Shown here: positions 36,801 to 46,248 of the stretch, piece after piece
How the letters are laid out: every line of letters starts with the position of its first letter
Numbering within the stretch: position 1 is the first letter of the stretch
Assembly (NCBI RefSeq): GCF_001277235.1
Contig: NZ_CP012266.1
Coordinates: 2,480,001 to 2,544,000 of the forward strand
DNA: 64,000 nt
Direction of reading: 5' to 3'
Source: Cronobacter dublinensis subsp. dublinensis LMG 23823
GTDB lineage: Bacteria > Pseudomonadota > Gammaproteobacteria > Enterobacterales > Enterobacteriaceae
Notes under the pieces: model-generated
The model's database searches: none
What the model was told of the DNA's origin: nothing
The model's input: only the letters and a program-made list of their open reading frames with translations
Made by a program: the position numbers and the translations under genes

Positions 36801-39800
36801 CGGCATCGACCACAGCGCCGGTAAGCGCAATGGTTAACCCGCTGCTCTTCTGTTCGAATTTCTGATCAGAGGTGCGTTTATCATGGCCCGGATCAATCAC
36901 CACGCTGTCACCCGAGAGCGAAAGATCTTTTTTAGCGATAAGATCCGAACCGCCGACGTGCAGCTGATGACCTGCGCTGATGGTCACATCGCGGCCATTG
37001 CTGCCGACGGTGCTCTGACTTTGGCTCTGGCTGGTGCCCTTCTCTTTCAGATCCTGTTTGGTTTTGCTGCTGCCGATGGTAAACCCGATACCGCCGGAGC
37101 CCATCAGGCCGCTCTTTTTCTTCTCATTTAACTGCCAGTTCGAATCGGTATTGGTGGCGGCGGTGATGTCCACGTTATGCTCTGCACTCAGCCCCACATC
37201 GCCATCACCCACCACGGATGAGCCTTTCACCCGCAGATCGTTACCCGATTTCACCGTCACGTTATCACCGCTCAACAGCGCCCCGACTTCCCGCGTGGCG
37301 CTTTGTTCAGAGATGTTGTGCAAGGTGGTTTTACTCAGAGAAGCGCTCTTGTTTTTGGTCTCTTCTTTATAGTGATAATCGGTTTCGGTGGCAGTGCTCA
37401 GGCTGACATCGCGTTTCGCCGTCACCGAGACATCCCCGGCGCCGACGACATTACTGCCGCTGACGGCGACGTCGCGCCCGGCGCTTATCTGCACCTCACC
37501 CGCGTTCAGCGTCGTGCCCTCTGCCTTCCGGGTATGGACTTCCTCATGGGTTTCCTGGCTTGCCGCAGAGAGCCAGCCGCTGCTTGACTGTTTGCTGTGC
37601 TCCGTAATATCCGTCGAGGCGCGCCCGGCGGTGAGAGTGATATCCCGGTCCGCTTTCAGCTGCGCGACGCCGTCCGTCTTTATCGTGGCGGCGACGGCAT
37701 TGATATCCCGCCCGGCCGTCAGTTGCAGATCCCCAGGCGTCGTGATGGAAGTGCCGACATCCGTTTGCTGATCGACCGCGCGATTATTGCCTTTACCCCA
37801 GTCGCCGCGCTCCTGATGACGCGTGGTCAGGGTGCTCAGCTGCAAATCGTTGCCCGCGGCGATCGCCGTTTTCCCGGCCTTGCCGGCATTGGTGATGTCT
37901 GATGCGATCAGCGCGACGTTATTCAGCGCGCTCAGGCGCAGCTCGCCCTGATTATTCTGGACATAAATGCCCGCCGGGCGATCTATCCAGAGCTCGCTGT
38001 CGTCACCGCCCGTCGTAGAGGCGCTGGTGATGTCATGCCCCGCCAGTAGCGCCACCCGGTCGCCGCCGCGGATCTGCCCGCCGATGTTGTCGATGTTCTG
38101 ACGGGCGCTCAAATCGACGCGGTTGCCGCTGATAAAGCCGCTGTTGCTGAGGTTTTCCGCCGTGACCTGCGTCACCGCGCGCCCCTGAATCGCGCCGCTG
38201 TTGATAACGTCGCCGCGGCTGGCAATTGCCACATCATGGCCGCCTATCAGCGCGCCATCGCCGGTGAGATCGCCCTGTTTAACTCGCGCGTAGACCTGCG
38301 GCACCTGCACCGTCTGCTGCGTGCCGTCCGGCAGGGTCACCTGCTGATTCACCAGCCAGACAATATCGGAGGTCAGCAGCGCCATCTGTTCCGGCGACAG
38401 CGCCACGCCCGGCTGCAGCTGATACTGCTTGCCGAAGGCGATGCCGTTGTTCATGAGCCCTTTGAACTGATCTTCATCGCTACTGTAGTTGCCCAGATAG
38501 CGGTTGCCGGTAAGCTGGGTGACCTGATCGCGCACCAGGTTCTGCTCGTAATAGCCATCGCCCAGACGCTTTTGCACCAGGTTCTGGTTATCGGCGAGCG
38601 CCGCCTGCATGTAGTCGCTGCCAAGCCACTGCTTCTGGTTGGTAAAGCGCGGGTCGGTCTCCACCAGGTAATGGCTCTGGCTCTCGGGTTTTACGCGAAA
38701 CAGGCTGTTATCAGGCAGCGTCATGTCTGGCGTCACCACGCGGATCACCGGCGTTACCGCCTGTCCGTTGACGGTGCCGGGCGGCAGCGTCAGCGCAAAC
38801 TGCTGGCCGGGCGGCAACGCCAGTGGTCGGCTGCTGAGCGGGGTTGCCTTAAGCGCGCTCAGCGTTACCGGCGCGGCGCTCGTCAGCCCGCCCGCATTGC
38901 CCGCGCTGCGTGCCGTGTCGGCAACGCGTTTATCCTGATGGCCCTGCGCCTGATAGCCGCTGCCCTGCGCGCTGCCGTTGGCCTGCCAGACCAGCGTTTG
39001 CATATCGATAGTCTGTGTGACGGGCGCGGGGCGATAGTTGCTGCGGCTTTTCCCCTGCGAGGTTTTGGTGCCGCCCAGCTTTTTCTTTTTCTTCTTCGAG
39101 TACCAGCGCGTCTGCCTGCCGACATCCGTTATTACGCGCGTGCCTTTGGTGGCCAGGTTATTCAGTACGCCGGTATTCATCCCCAGCGCGCCGCCCGCCA
39201 CAATCTGGCTGTCGTGGTTGGTCAGCCGATCGGCGTTAAACTGCATATTGCCGCCCGCGAGGATTTTGCCCGGATCGCTCTGTTTAACCTGCGTTTCCTT
39301 CACGGTGCGGGTAAAGGTGTACTCGTAAAATTTTGAACCGCTACTGCCGTCGGGCATTTTGGCGGTATGTACGCCATATTTGTTTTTATGGCTGGTATCG
39401 ACATCGCTCCAGTCGTAGTGGGTCGGCTGGCCGGAGAGCGCCGCTTCGTGGTGCTGGGCGTTTTCCGTCGTCACCACTTTCGTCACCAGCTTGCGGTTGC
39501 TGTTGTCTATCTGCGCCACATCTATCTGCGCATCACGGCCCGCCTCAATGGTGGCGCCATCGTTATTGAGTTCGCCGCCACGGCCCGTCGCGTGGAGATT
39601 GGTGTCCAGTGCGCCGCCGATGTGCATATCGCCCGCGCTGTAGATAAGCGCATGGTCGCGGTTGTCGATGGCGCTCGCGCCGATATCCAGCCTGTCGCGC
39701 GCGGCGATCACCGCCGCTTTGCCCTTCTGGCTCAGGTTGTTAAGCCTGCCGGTTTCGATAGCGACATGATCGCCGTAGATACGGCCCGTGCCGGTGTTGT

Positions 39801-42800
39801 TCAGCACACCGGCGACCAGATGCGTCAGAACGCCGTCAATCAGCCCGGTGTTGTCCAGCGTGTCGCGGGCGTTGAGATGCACCGCCTGACCGCTGATCTC
39901 CCCCTGCGCGGTATTGTTGATATTCTGCGCCTGGAGGCGCATCTCCCCGCCAGACGTCATGCTGCCATCGTTACGCAAATCGCCTGCGGTGGTGAGGGTC
40001 AGATCGCCATTCGCGCCGAGCGCCGCCGTGTTGCGAAAGCCGCTGCCCAGCGTGAGCGTGAGGTTGCCCTGCGAAAGCACCTTGCCATCGACGCTTAACG
40101 ACGCGGCGCGCAGGCTGCCCGCGCTGCCGGCAATCAGCGTGCCGCCTTTGTTATTGATTGCCAGCTGCTGGCCTTGCGTCGCGTCGTGCAGATCGAACGC
40201 GCCCGCCGAGCTGGTCAGGCCGCCGCGGTTATCCAGCATGCCGTTGATGCTGGCGATGAGTTGCCGGGTGGCGCGCAGCGCGCCGTTGCCATTATCAAGA
40301 CGCTGCGCCGTCAGATTCAGCGCACTGGCTTCAATGCCGTGCTCTCCCTTGCCGGTATCGCGGTTAAGGATCTCCGCGGCGCTAAGGTCGAGGTTTTGGC
40401 CGCCGCGCACCAGGCCGCCGCGGTTGTCGAGCTGACGCGCCAGAACGATGCGCCCGTCACCGCTCGCCTGCACCTGGCCTGCCCGGTTGTTCAGGCTGTC
40501 GGCGTTCAGCGTGATGCCTGCGGCGGAGAGTAATTTGCCGTCCTGGTTCAGCAGCGCGCCTGCGCCCGCGTTCAGCACAAGATCGCTGCCGCCCTGGATA
40601 TGGCCGCGCTGATTATCCAGCGAGCCGCTGTCGATGCGGGTCGCGCCCGTGCCCACCACCCTGCCGTCCTGGTTAGATAACGTCTGGCCGGCGGTATCGA
40701 TAAGCAGATCGCCACCCGACTGCACCGTGCCGCTGTGGTTATCGACACCCTGGCTGTGCAGCAATAAACCGCCATTCCCCGCCATCTGCCCTTGTGCATT
40801 ATTGACCGTGCCGCTCATAAGCTCGGCGACGCCGCTGGCGGCAATAAACCCGCTCTGGTTGTCAATATCGCCGCCGCGCAGTTGCAGATTGCCCAGCGCG
40901 ATAATGCCGCCCTGCGCGCCGCTGTCACGGTTAATAACGGCGTCGCCTGCGGTATCAAGCGTCATATCTTTATTCGCCTGCAACCGTCCGCCGCTGTTAT
41001 CGAGCCTGCGGCTGGCGAGGGTCAGCGTATCGCCGCTGGTCAACGTGCCTGCGCTGTTATCAAGGCTACCGGTGTTGAGCTGCGCCGGGCCGTTGACCTC
41101 TATCTGGCCGTGCTGGTTATTCAGATCGCCGCCGCGCAGCACCGCCGCGCCGCCTGCGATCATGCGCCCCTGACGGTTATCGATAGCACCGGTGTTGAGC
41201 GTGGCGTCGCCGCCGGTGGCAATCTCGCCATTCTGGTTATTGACATCGCCGCTGTTGAGCGTCAGCGCGTCGGTGGCGATCAACGCCCCGCGATCGCCGT
41301 TATTCAGCGTCTGTTGATGGGTATCGACCGCAAGACGGTGTGCCGATTGCAGCGTGCCGCCCGTGTTGTCGAGCGCCTGGGTGGCGAGCGTCACATCGCC
41401 ATCCGCGACGACGCGCCCGCCGTTATTGGCGAGCGTGCCGCCCTGAATATCAGCCTGCCCCTGGGCGGCTATCACGCCAGCGCGGTTGTCCATCTCGCCT
41501 GCCAGGATGCGCATATCCGCGCCGCTCAGCAGGCCGCCCTGCGCCGTGGCGGCGTTCACCAGCGCCTGGCCGTGGGTATCTGCCCGCAGAGCATCGCCCG
41601 CCTGCGCCAGTCCGCCGGTGTTATCAAAACGCCCGCTGTTGAGATCAAGCGCGCCATCCGCGACGAGCTTGCCGCCCGCGTTAGAGAGCGCCTGCTGCCG
41701 GGTGTCGAGCGTCACCGCGTCGCCAAGCAGCGTACCGCCGTCGTTGTTAAACGCGCCGCTCTGGCTGGTCAATGCATCCTGCGCTTCGATGCGCCCGCCC
41801 TGATTGCCAAGCTCATCGGCTATTTGTAGCGTCATGTCGCCACCGGCCGCGGCAAGATGACCGCGCTGGTTTCGCAGCGTCTGCGCCTCCAGCGCGACCG
41901 CGCGCGCGGCGAGTATGTTGCCGTCGCTATTATCAAGCGCGCCCGCCACGTTAAGCCGCTGGCTGGCGGCGCCGGCTGCGAGCAGCGTGCCTGCGCTATT
42001 GTCCAGCGCACCGGCATGCAGTTGCAGATCGCCGTTGCTTTCCAGCCGCCCCTGGTGGTTATTGAGGCCCGCGGCGACGTCGAGCGTCATGGCCTCGCCG
42101 CCCTGCTGCTGCATTATGCCGCCACGGTGTGACAGGCTTTGCGCCTTCAGGGCTACCTGCTGCGCCTGCGTGGTGGCGCCGTCCAGATTCATCGCCTGGC
42201 CCTGCAAGTTGAGCTTGCCTGCAGAGAGCAGTTCACCCTGCGCGCCGTCCAGCTGCTGCGCCGTGACCGCCATCTGCCCCGCGCCGCTAAGCTGCACGGT
42301 TCCCTGCTGGTTATCCAGACGATCCGCCGTCAGCGTCAGCGCGTGGCCGGTGCTCTCCAGCAGCCCCTGACGGTTGTTCAGTTCCGGGGCCTGCACATTA
42401 AGATCGCCTGCAGTAATGATCGCGCCGCCGCCGTTATCGAGGCTCCTGGCCTTCAGCCTCAGCGCGTCGCTGCCCTCCTGGCGCAGCAGCCCGCCGCGGT
42501 TACTCAGCACAGGCGCGTTGAGCGTCAGCTTTTGCGCCGACACCTGGCCGCGATCGTTAGTGATGCGCTCCGTGGCGTTAACATCCAGCTGGCGGCTTTT
42601 CACCGTCGCGTCGGCGGTAGAGACGTCACCTGCCGTGGCGGTGAGCGCAATCTGGTCGGCCAGCGTCTGGCTTGCGCTCATATCAACGCGCGTTCCGTGC
42701 GCCGTCAGCCGCTGCGTGGCGAGGTTTAGCCCCTGCGCCGCCAGTTCCCCGTTGCTGTTTAACGTCAGGCTGCCGGGCCGCGTGGCCGCGCCTTTATCAT

Positions 42801-43995
42801 CAATGCCTGCGGCAAGCGTGCTGGTCTTTGTGCTGTTGATGCGACCGGCGCGCGCCGTCAGGTCATCATGGGCCACCACGCTGCCGCTGTTGTTAAGAGC
42901 CCCCTGGGTGGCGAGATCGATCTTTTTGTCAGCGCGCATGCTTCCCGTGTTATCGATGCCGCCCTGGCTTGCGATGCGCAGCGCATCGCGGCTTTGCAGC
43001 GTGCCGCGGTTCTCCAGCCTGCCGTCGGCGGTGAGTCGCAGCTCGCCAGCGCTTGCGCCGAGCTCGCCTGCGTTGCGCACGCCCACGCCTTTTTCGGTGC
43101 CCACCAGCGTGATTTTATTGGCGTACATGCCGCCGAGCGCCGAGACGTCCACAGCGAAAGCCGGTTTATTCTCCGCCTGCGCTTTCACCTGAGTGACCGC
43201 GCCCGCCGCGCTGACCTGATTACGCCCCGCCACCACGTTCAGCTGCTGCGCATGGATCTGCGCATTGACGGCCACCGACTGGGCGATCAGCTGCGTGTAA
43301 TTGCCCTGGGTGTCGTTGAGCCCTTTGCCTTCGATATTGATGCGCCCGCCGTTAACGTCGAAGCTTTTCAGCTGGCCGTTCTGCATGACCGGCGTGCCGG
43401 TGGTCAGCGTGTTGCGGCTGGCGTTAATAAAGCCGCAGCCATTACAGGTAATGCCCGCCGGGTTGGCTATCACGACATCCGCGCGCTTGCCTGCCACTTC
43501 GATAAAACCGTTGAGCTGGCTCGGATTGCGGCTGTTGACCTCGTTGAGGATCACCCGCGCTTCCTGTTTGCCAAGCCACGGGTTGGCCGTCACCATGCCG
43601 CCCAGCTGGGTGCGGGTATTTTTGTGGCTGTTGTTGAATACCGCGCCGCGTCTGTCAACGTCGAACCGGGAGTAGGTGTTGCGGGAGACGCCCGCTGCGC
43701 TGGGTTTCTGAATATTGACCTGCGGCAGCCCGTTCGCCGTCGATATCACGGTGGGCTGCTGCTTGCGCGGCGCGTTGCCGTCCGCCACGATGTTCGCCTG
43801 AGCGGGCAGGCTCACGCAGCCCGCCGCAAGCCAGAGCGCAAAGGAGAGTGGATGAAGGCGTATCTCGCGCCTGATCGCTGCCGCGCCGGTACGTTGACGC
43901 GCGCTACGGCCGCGGCCACAGCCCGCTATCTCCGCCACCACCATCAGCATGCCGCGGGCTTTGTTAAAGATCAGGCGATATAAAAGCTTGTTCAT
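33877..43995 (-). CDS. cdiA: CdiA contact-dependent inhibition effector, EndoU-type nuclease tip
   Basis: 3372 aa secreted by CdiB to the cell surface. Order: extended signal region (MNKLLYRLIFNKARGMLMVV) and signal peptide ending near PAQA; TPS secretion domain (~70-330, with ITCNGCGFINASRNTL); FHA-1 repeats (~330-1500); receptor-binding region (~1500-2030) including a six-Lys run near 1640; FHA-2 repeats (~2030-2640); pretoxin region (~2660-3012); VENN at 3013-3016; entry region; EndoU domain from ~3248. EndoU motifs are intact: His3266 (HILYGE), His3278 (GGGH), Lys3297, Thr3356 (ITAFP). EndoU CDI tips cleave tRNA in target cells. It lies 54 bp after cdiB and 8 bp before cdiI. Its 3' third is the template of about ten partial copies downstream. 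Confidence 0.93.
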   Translation of the reverse strand: MNKLLYRLIFNKARGMLMVVAEIAGCGRGRSARQRTGAAAIRREIRLHPLSFALWLAAGCVSLPAQANIVADGNAPRKQQPTVISTANGLPQVNIQKPSAAGVSRNTYSRFDVDRRGAVFNNSHKNTRTQLGGMVTANPWLGKQEARVILNEVNSRNPSQLNGFIEVAGKRADVVIANPAGITCNGCGFINASRNTLTTGTPVMQNGQLKSFDVNGGRINIEGKGLNDTQGNYTQLIAQSVAVNAQIHAQQLNVVAGRNQVSAAGAVTQVKAQAENKPAFAVDVSALGGMYANKITLVGTEKGVGVRNAGELGASAGELRLTADGRLENRGTLQSRDALRIASQGGIDNTGSMRADKKIDLATQGALNNSGSVVAHDDLTARAGRINSTKTSTLAAGIDDKGAATRPGSLTLNSNGELAAQGLNLATQRLTAHGTRVDMSASQTLADQIALTATAGDVSTADATVKSRQLDVNATERITNDRGQVSAQKLTLNAPVLSNRGGLLRQEGSDALRLKARSLDNGGGAIITAGDLNVQAPELNNRQGLLESTGHALTLTADRLDNQQGTVQLSGAGQMAVTAQQLDGAQGELLSAGKLNLQGQAMNLDGATTQAQQVALKAQSLSHRGGIMQQQGGEAMTLDVAAGLNNHQGRLESNGDLQLHAGALDNSAGTLLAAGAASQRLNVAGALDNSDGNILAARAVALEAQTLRNQRGHLAAAGGDMTLQIADELGNQGGRIEAQDALTSQSGAFNNDGGTLLGDAVTLDTRQQALSNAGGKLVADGALDLNSGRFDNTGGLAQAGDALRADTHGQALVNAATAQGGLLSGADMRILAGEMDNRAGVIAAQGQADIQGGTLANNGGRVVADGDVTLATQALDNTGGTLQSAHRLAVDTHQQTLNNGDRGALIATDALTLNSGDVNNQNGEIATGGDATLNTGAIDNRQGRMIAGGAAVLRGGDLNNQHGQIEVNGPAQLNTGSLDNSAGTLTSGDTLTLASRRLDNSGGRLQANKDMTLDTAGDAVINRDSGAQGGIIALGNLQLRGGDIDNQSGFIAASGVAELMSGTVNNAQGQMAGNGGLLLHSQGVDNHSGTVQSGGDLLIDTAGQTLSNQDGRVVGTGATRIDSGSLDNQRGHIQGGSDLVLNAGAGALLNQDGKLLSAAGITLNADSLNNRAGQVQASGDGRIVLARQLDNRGGLVRGGQNLDLSAAEILNRDTGKGEHGIEASALNLTAQRLDNGNGALRATRQLIASINGMLDNRGGLTSSAGAFDLHDATQGQQLAINNKGGTLIAGSAGSLRAASLSVDGKVLSQGNLTLTLGSGFRNTAALGANGDLTLTTAGDLRNDGSMTSGGEMRLQAQNINNTAQGEISGQAVHLNARDTLDNTGLIDGVLTHLVAGVLNNTGTGRIYGDHVAIETGRLNNLSQKGKAAVIAARDRLDIGASAIDNRDHALIYSAGDMHIGGALDTNLHATGRGGELNNDGATIEAGRDAQIDVAQIDNSNRKLVTKVVTTENAQHHEAALSGQPTHYDWSDVDTSHKNKYGVHTAKMPDGSSGSKFYEYTFTRTVKETQVKQSDPGKILAGGNMQFNADRLTNHDSQIVAGGALGMNTGVLNNLATKGTRVITDVGRQTRWYSKKKKKKLGGTKTSQGKSRSNYRPAPVTQTIDMQTLVWQANGSAQGSGYQAQGHQDKRVADTARSAGNAGGLTSAAPVTLSALKATPLSSRPLALPPGQQFALTLPPGTVNGQAVTPVIRVVTPDMTLPDNSLFRVKPESQSHYLVETDPRFTNQKQWLGSDYMQAALADNQNLVQKRLGDGYYEQNLVRDQVTQLTGNRYLGNYSSDEDQFKGLMNNGIAFGKQYQLQPGVALSPEQMALLTSDIVWLVNQQVTLPDGTQQTVQVPQVYARVKQGDLTGDGALIGGHDVAIASRGDVINSGAIQGRAVTQVTAENLSNSGFISGNRVDLSARQNIDNIGGQIRGGDRVALLAGHDITSASTTGGDDSELWIDRPAGIYVQNNQGELRLSALNNVALIASDITNAGKAGKTAIAAGNDLQLSTLTTRHQERGDWGKGNNRAVDQQTDVGTSITTPGDLQLTAGRDINAVAATIKTDGVAQLKADRDITLTAGRASTDITEHSKQSSSGWLSAASQETHEEVHTRKAEGTTLNAGEVQISAGRDVAVSGSNVVGAGDVSVTAKRDVSLSTATETDYHYKEETKNKSASLSKTTLHNISEQSATREVGALLSGDNVTVKSGNDLRVKGSSVVGDGDVGLSAEHNVDITAATNTDSNWQLNEKKKSGLMGSGGIGFTIGSSKTKQDLKEKGTSQSQSQSTVGSNGRDVTISAGHQLHVGGSDLIAKKDLSLSGDSVVIDPGHDKRTSDQKFEQKSSGLTIALTGAVVDAVSNAVTAAKDASKQGDSRLAALQATKSVLSGYQAMQGKEMADTTGEPNSGIRISASINTQKSKSEQHQTSDQVSGSTLNAGGDLSIKATGKHHGANSGDIVVAGSSMKAGGDASLNAARDILLTGAANTQKTTGSNSSSGGGVGVSFGVGQGSAGLSVFANVNAARGHEKGDGTDWTETTLDSGGKVSLRSGQDTSLTGAQVSGAQVTADIGRNLTVTSLQDSNHYDSKQSSVSAGGSFTFGSMTGSGYVNFSQDKMHSTFNSVAEQSGIFAGKGGFDVTVGSHTQLNGGAIGSTATADKNRLDTGTLGYSNLTNKADYKVSHSGGGFSSSGSFGAQGALNAASTLMSAVGSSGHAQGTTQAAVSEGTITVRDKANQRQDIDGLQRDVTQANDAISPIFNKEKEQTRLQTVQMVSDIGNQVADIVRTQSDLDGLKAAIAQTGTSLQGLPEKERLAKLAALRDTAVYKKVTEKTGTGSDVQRAITAATAAVSGLAGGNLNAALAGAAAPYIANEIGKNITEENTAAGIMAHAVVNAVLAKVQGQNALAGASGAAVGEAMGYLIAKEAYKKDPSQLNETEKQTVAALSTLASGLAGALAGNSTEAVATAAKAGQTTVENNFLGPESQDKLDKAVQNQQSGKDLLAASREIVRQNNVDRQSDELVAKYLTEPQSMTQSERQQLAAYLNVYGYELQTKLGFTPEEALQSVNSILSREPALKPSPGYPGGGGDTSSYYEALGYLKMYSAQSGQAAMGTDALLTLPGGLGTAARATLAAGGAWKAGTGIGQIIDGQYHDGALNVSLGSIAIFGGVAGQNIIKKTDTGIFTPESTISWQESSRSTGKNIFPVDMLKISPENLKYVDILSPEARQHILYGESLTGGGHMYPGNPGKSIYPPTWSANKIVHEVGDIATSPNTKWYAQTGTGGIYTSKGKPANWVSYEERGGVRIRVVYQPATGKIITAFPDASPMPTNYKPIK

Positions 43996-44049
43996 CGTGC
44001 TATTCCCTGGGTTATCACGCGCGCCTTTCCGGGCGCACTCGCGCAGTCG

Positions 44050-45771
44050 TTAGTAGTTCCAGTTGAGGCTAAAGCCAAAGGTGACGGGGTCGGTTTTAAA
44101 GCCAGGCGGCTTTGAGAACGGGACGCCGCTGAACAGGTCATAGCTCAGGTGCGCGCGCTCAATCGCGCCACGCATTCCCAGCACGCCGCCCGCCAGATGC
44201 TGGCCGCTCAGCTCGGCGTGTGTGCTGCTATTACCGCCCACTTCGCCATAATCCGCCCCCAAATAGAGCTCCTGCGCGGGCAGCGGGGTACTCCAGGCGA
44301 GCGTGTTTTGCAGCGTCCAGCCGCGGCTGGCGCTAAGGGTGCGCTCACCGTCAAAGCCCCGCACCGTCCAGCGGTTGCCGATGGAAAACTCTTCCTGCGG
44401 CGTCAGCGGCGTGTCGCTCATCTGACGGTTGTACTGGGTCGTCCAGCTGAAGTCCTGCGACCACAGCGTAAAGGGCATGGTCAGCGAGGCTTTCCAGGTC
44501 ACTATTTTTGAAAGCGCGGTGGCATAGGTCTCGTCATCAACGTCTTCTTCCCAGGCAGGCTGCGCGCCGAACCAGCGGGTGCCACGCTGGTAACTGACGC
44601 TGGCGTCAAGCGTGGCGGGCCCCAGGTAGTGACGATGCTCAAGGCCTAAGCGCCAGGCGCTGGTGCGCCGCCGCTGGTTCTCCACCTCAACATCTTCGAT
44701 ATAGTTGCGCGCTTCACGCATGAGAACGTCCCAGGTCACGCTGGTTTTAGAGGCCGCGCCGCGATGCAGCACGCGGCTTAGCTGTACGTCCAGGGAGTGG
44801 CTTTTACCGGCGTAAAGGATGTCTGCGTTGCGCCCGGCGATGGTCTGGCTGTACTGGTAGTCGCTGGCGGTCAGCCCGAGCGTCCAGTAGCCAAATGGCA
44901 CCGAATAGTGACCGGAAATGTTTTTGCTGCTCTTGCGCCCGGCGAAGCCCAGATCGCGGCTGGCGGTGACATAAAAGAGATCGCTCAGCAAGGCGGGGTT
45001 ATCCAGCGCCAGCATCACGCCGCCCTGATAGCGGCCCGTGCTTTCCGTACCGGTGTCGTCAACCCAGGCGCCAACGCGCCAGAACCGGCTCTGCACGCGC
45101 TGAATAACAATATCGCTCTCGCCTGGCGCATCGCCGGGCTGAAGCTCCATACGCGCCTGCACGGTCGGCAGGCGCTGCATATTCTCAAGCCCCTGTTCGA
45201 TATCCCGCAGGTCGAGCAGATTACCCGCGTGGGCGGGCATCGTCGGCCAAAGCCGGATATAGCGCCCGGAGTCAGACGTCAGCGCGACGTCGCGGATGCG
45301 GCCTGGCACTATCCGCAGCGTGAGTTCGCCTTCACGCAGATCCTGCTGCGGGGCCAGCACGCGAGTCGTTACCCAGCCGTGTTCAATGATGCGGTCTTGC
45401 AGGGTGCCGATAATCATATTAATGCCCTGCACGCCCAGGCAGTGCCCCACCGCCTGGTCCGCCAGGCGCTGTAGCGGCACCCAGTGAGGCAGCGCCGCTT
45501 TGCCGGTTAGCGTCACGCGCTTGATAGTGAAGCAGGGGTTCTCATCCGGAAACTGCAGATGTGAGGATGACGCGGTGGCAACCGGGATACGAATATCCGG
45601 CGCTTCCGCGGCGAGCCGGGCTTCACGCGCCTTTTGCTGTTGCTGCTGATGCTGGAACTGTTCTTCCGCCTGCGGCAAAAGAGACGGGTCGCCAGGCGCC
45701 GCAATAAGGGTGACGGGAAGCGTCGCCAGCAATAATATCAGCCCGCGCCCAGGAAGCGCTTTTCCCTGCAT
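44050..45771 (-). CDS. cdiB: CdiB outer-membrane two-partner secretion transporter
   Basis: 573 aa Omp85/TpsB protein. A signal peptide (LILLLATLPVTLIAAPG) is followed by a Gln-rich N-terminal helix, POTRA modules (~80-215; PCFTIKRVTLTGKAALP and RIVPGRIRDV), and a 16-strand barrel ending with an aromatic residue (FGFSLNWNY). The conserved lid-loop motif VRGFDGERTL is present. It exports CdiA across the outer membrane. It is the first gene of the cdiBAI operon; the 477 bp upstream must hold the promoter. Confidence 0.93.
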   Translation of the reverse strand: MQGKALPGRGLILLLATLPVTLIAAPGDPSLLPQAEEQFQHQQQQQKAREARLAAEAPDIRIPVATASSSHLQFPDENPCFTIKRVTLTGKAALPHWVPLQRLADQAVGHCLGVQGINMIIGTLQDRIIEHGWVTTRVLAPQQDLREGELTLRIVPGRIRDVALTSDSGRYIRLWPTMPAHAGNLLDLRDIEQGLENMQRLPTVQARMELQPGDAPGESDIVIQRVQSRFWRVGAWVDDTGTESTGRYQGGVMLALDNPALLSDLFYVTASRDLGFAGRKSSKNISGHYSVPFGYWTLGLTASDYQYSQTIAGRNADILYAGKSHSLDVQLSRVLHRGAASKTSVTWDVLMREARNYIEDVEVENQRRRTSAWRLGLEHRHYLGPATLDASVSYQRGTRWFGAQPAWEEDVDDETYATALSKIVTWKASLTMPFTLWSQDFSWTTQYNRQMSDTPLTPQEEFSIGNRWTVRGFDGERTLSASRGWTLQNTLAWSTPLPAQELYLGADYGEVGGNSSTHAELSGQHLAGGVLGMRGAIERAHLSYDLFSGVPFSKPPGFKTDPVTFGFSLNWNY

Positions 45772-46248
45772 ATAAAATCCACGTAATGAAAATAAAAGAG
45801 TTATTTTAGGAATTAACCCTATTTTATCGCTCCCGTTAATTTAGTATCAATTGCCTTTATATGACGCAGTTACATAAAAGAATAAAGCGTTTAAGAGACG
45901 CAAACCCACAATATATACCGCAAATAATTTCACTTAGGCCGCCGCAAAATAATCAAAGCGGCAATGCGCATAACAGACACGCTTATTATTTACTTGCACA
46001 GCCCCAGTTTCACTTAATAAACCTGCCGCAGATAATAATTATTTCCAGTGAATATCACGCCGTGGAAATAAATAACCGGTTGTTATTCTCATTAGTGTAA
46101 GCCCGGAGCCGTTACTGGCGTTCAGGCGTTGCGGCTCTTTCGCCGCGCAGACGCGTTTTCTCCCGGGCGACCAGATTTATGACTAAGCTCAGGTGAAAAG
46201 CGTGTACACTGCTGCGCTCTTTTACCTAAGCGCCCCGGAGGCAACAGT
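45772..46248. other. Intergenic region between cdiB and yecA
   Basis: 477 bp, divergent. The first 300 bp are AT-rich and carry the cdiB promoter, though I cannot pick it with confidence. A TACACT at about 46204-46209 could be a -10 for yecA. No conserved reading frame: a short plus-strand frame at 45861 has no ribosome site and no recognisable product. Confidence 0.4.

Noticed and set aside
38236..39336. Long plus-strand open frame opposite cdiA (and several others between 34 and 44 kb)
   Set aside because: It lies antisense to the repetitive GC-rich cdiA gene, has no ribosome site and no family resemblance; codon bias of cdiA explains the absence of stops.
39500..43000. Regular short repeats that could suggest a CRISPR-like array
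   Set aside because: They are the degenerate FHA-1 haemagglutinin repeats of cdiA, in frame and without spacers of constant length.
11245..45800. Integration at a tRNA gene with attachment sites
   Set aside because: No tRNA, integrase or flanking direct repeat was visible at either edge of the island.
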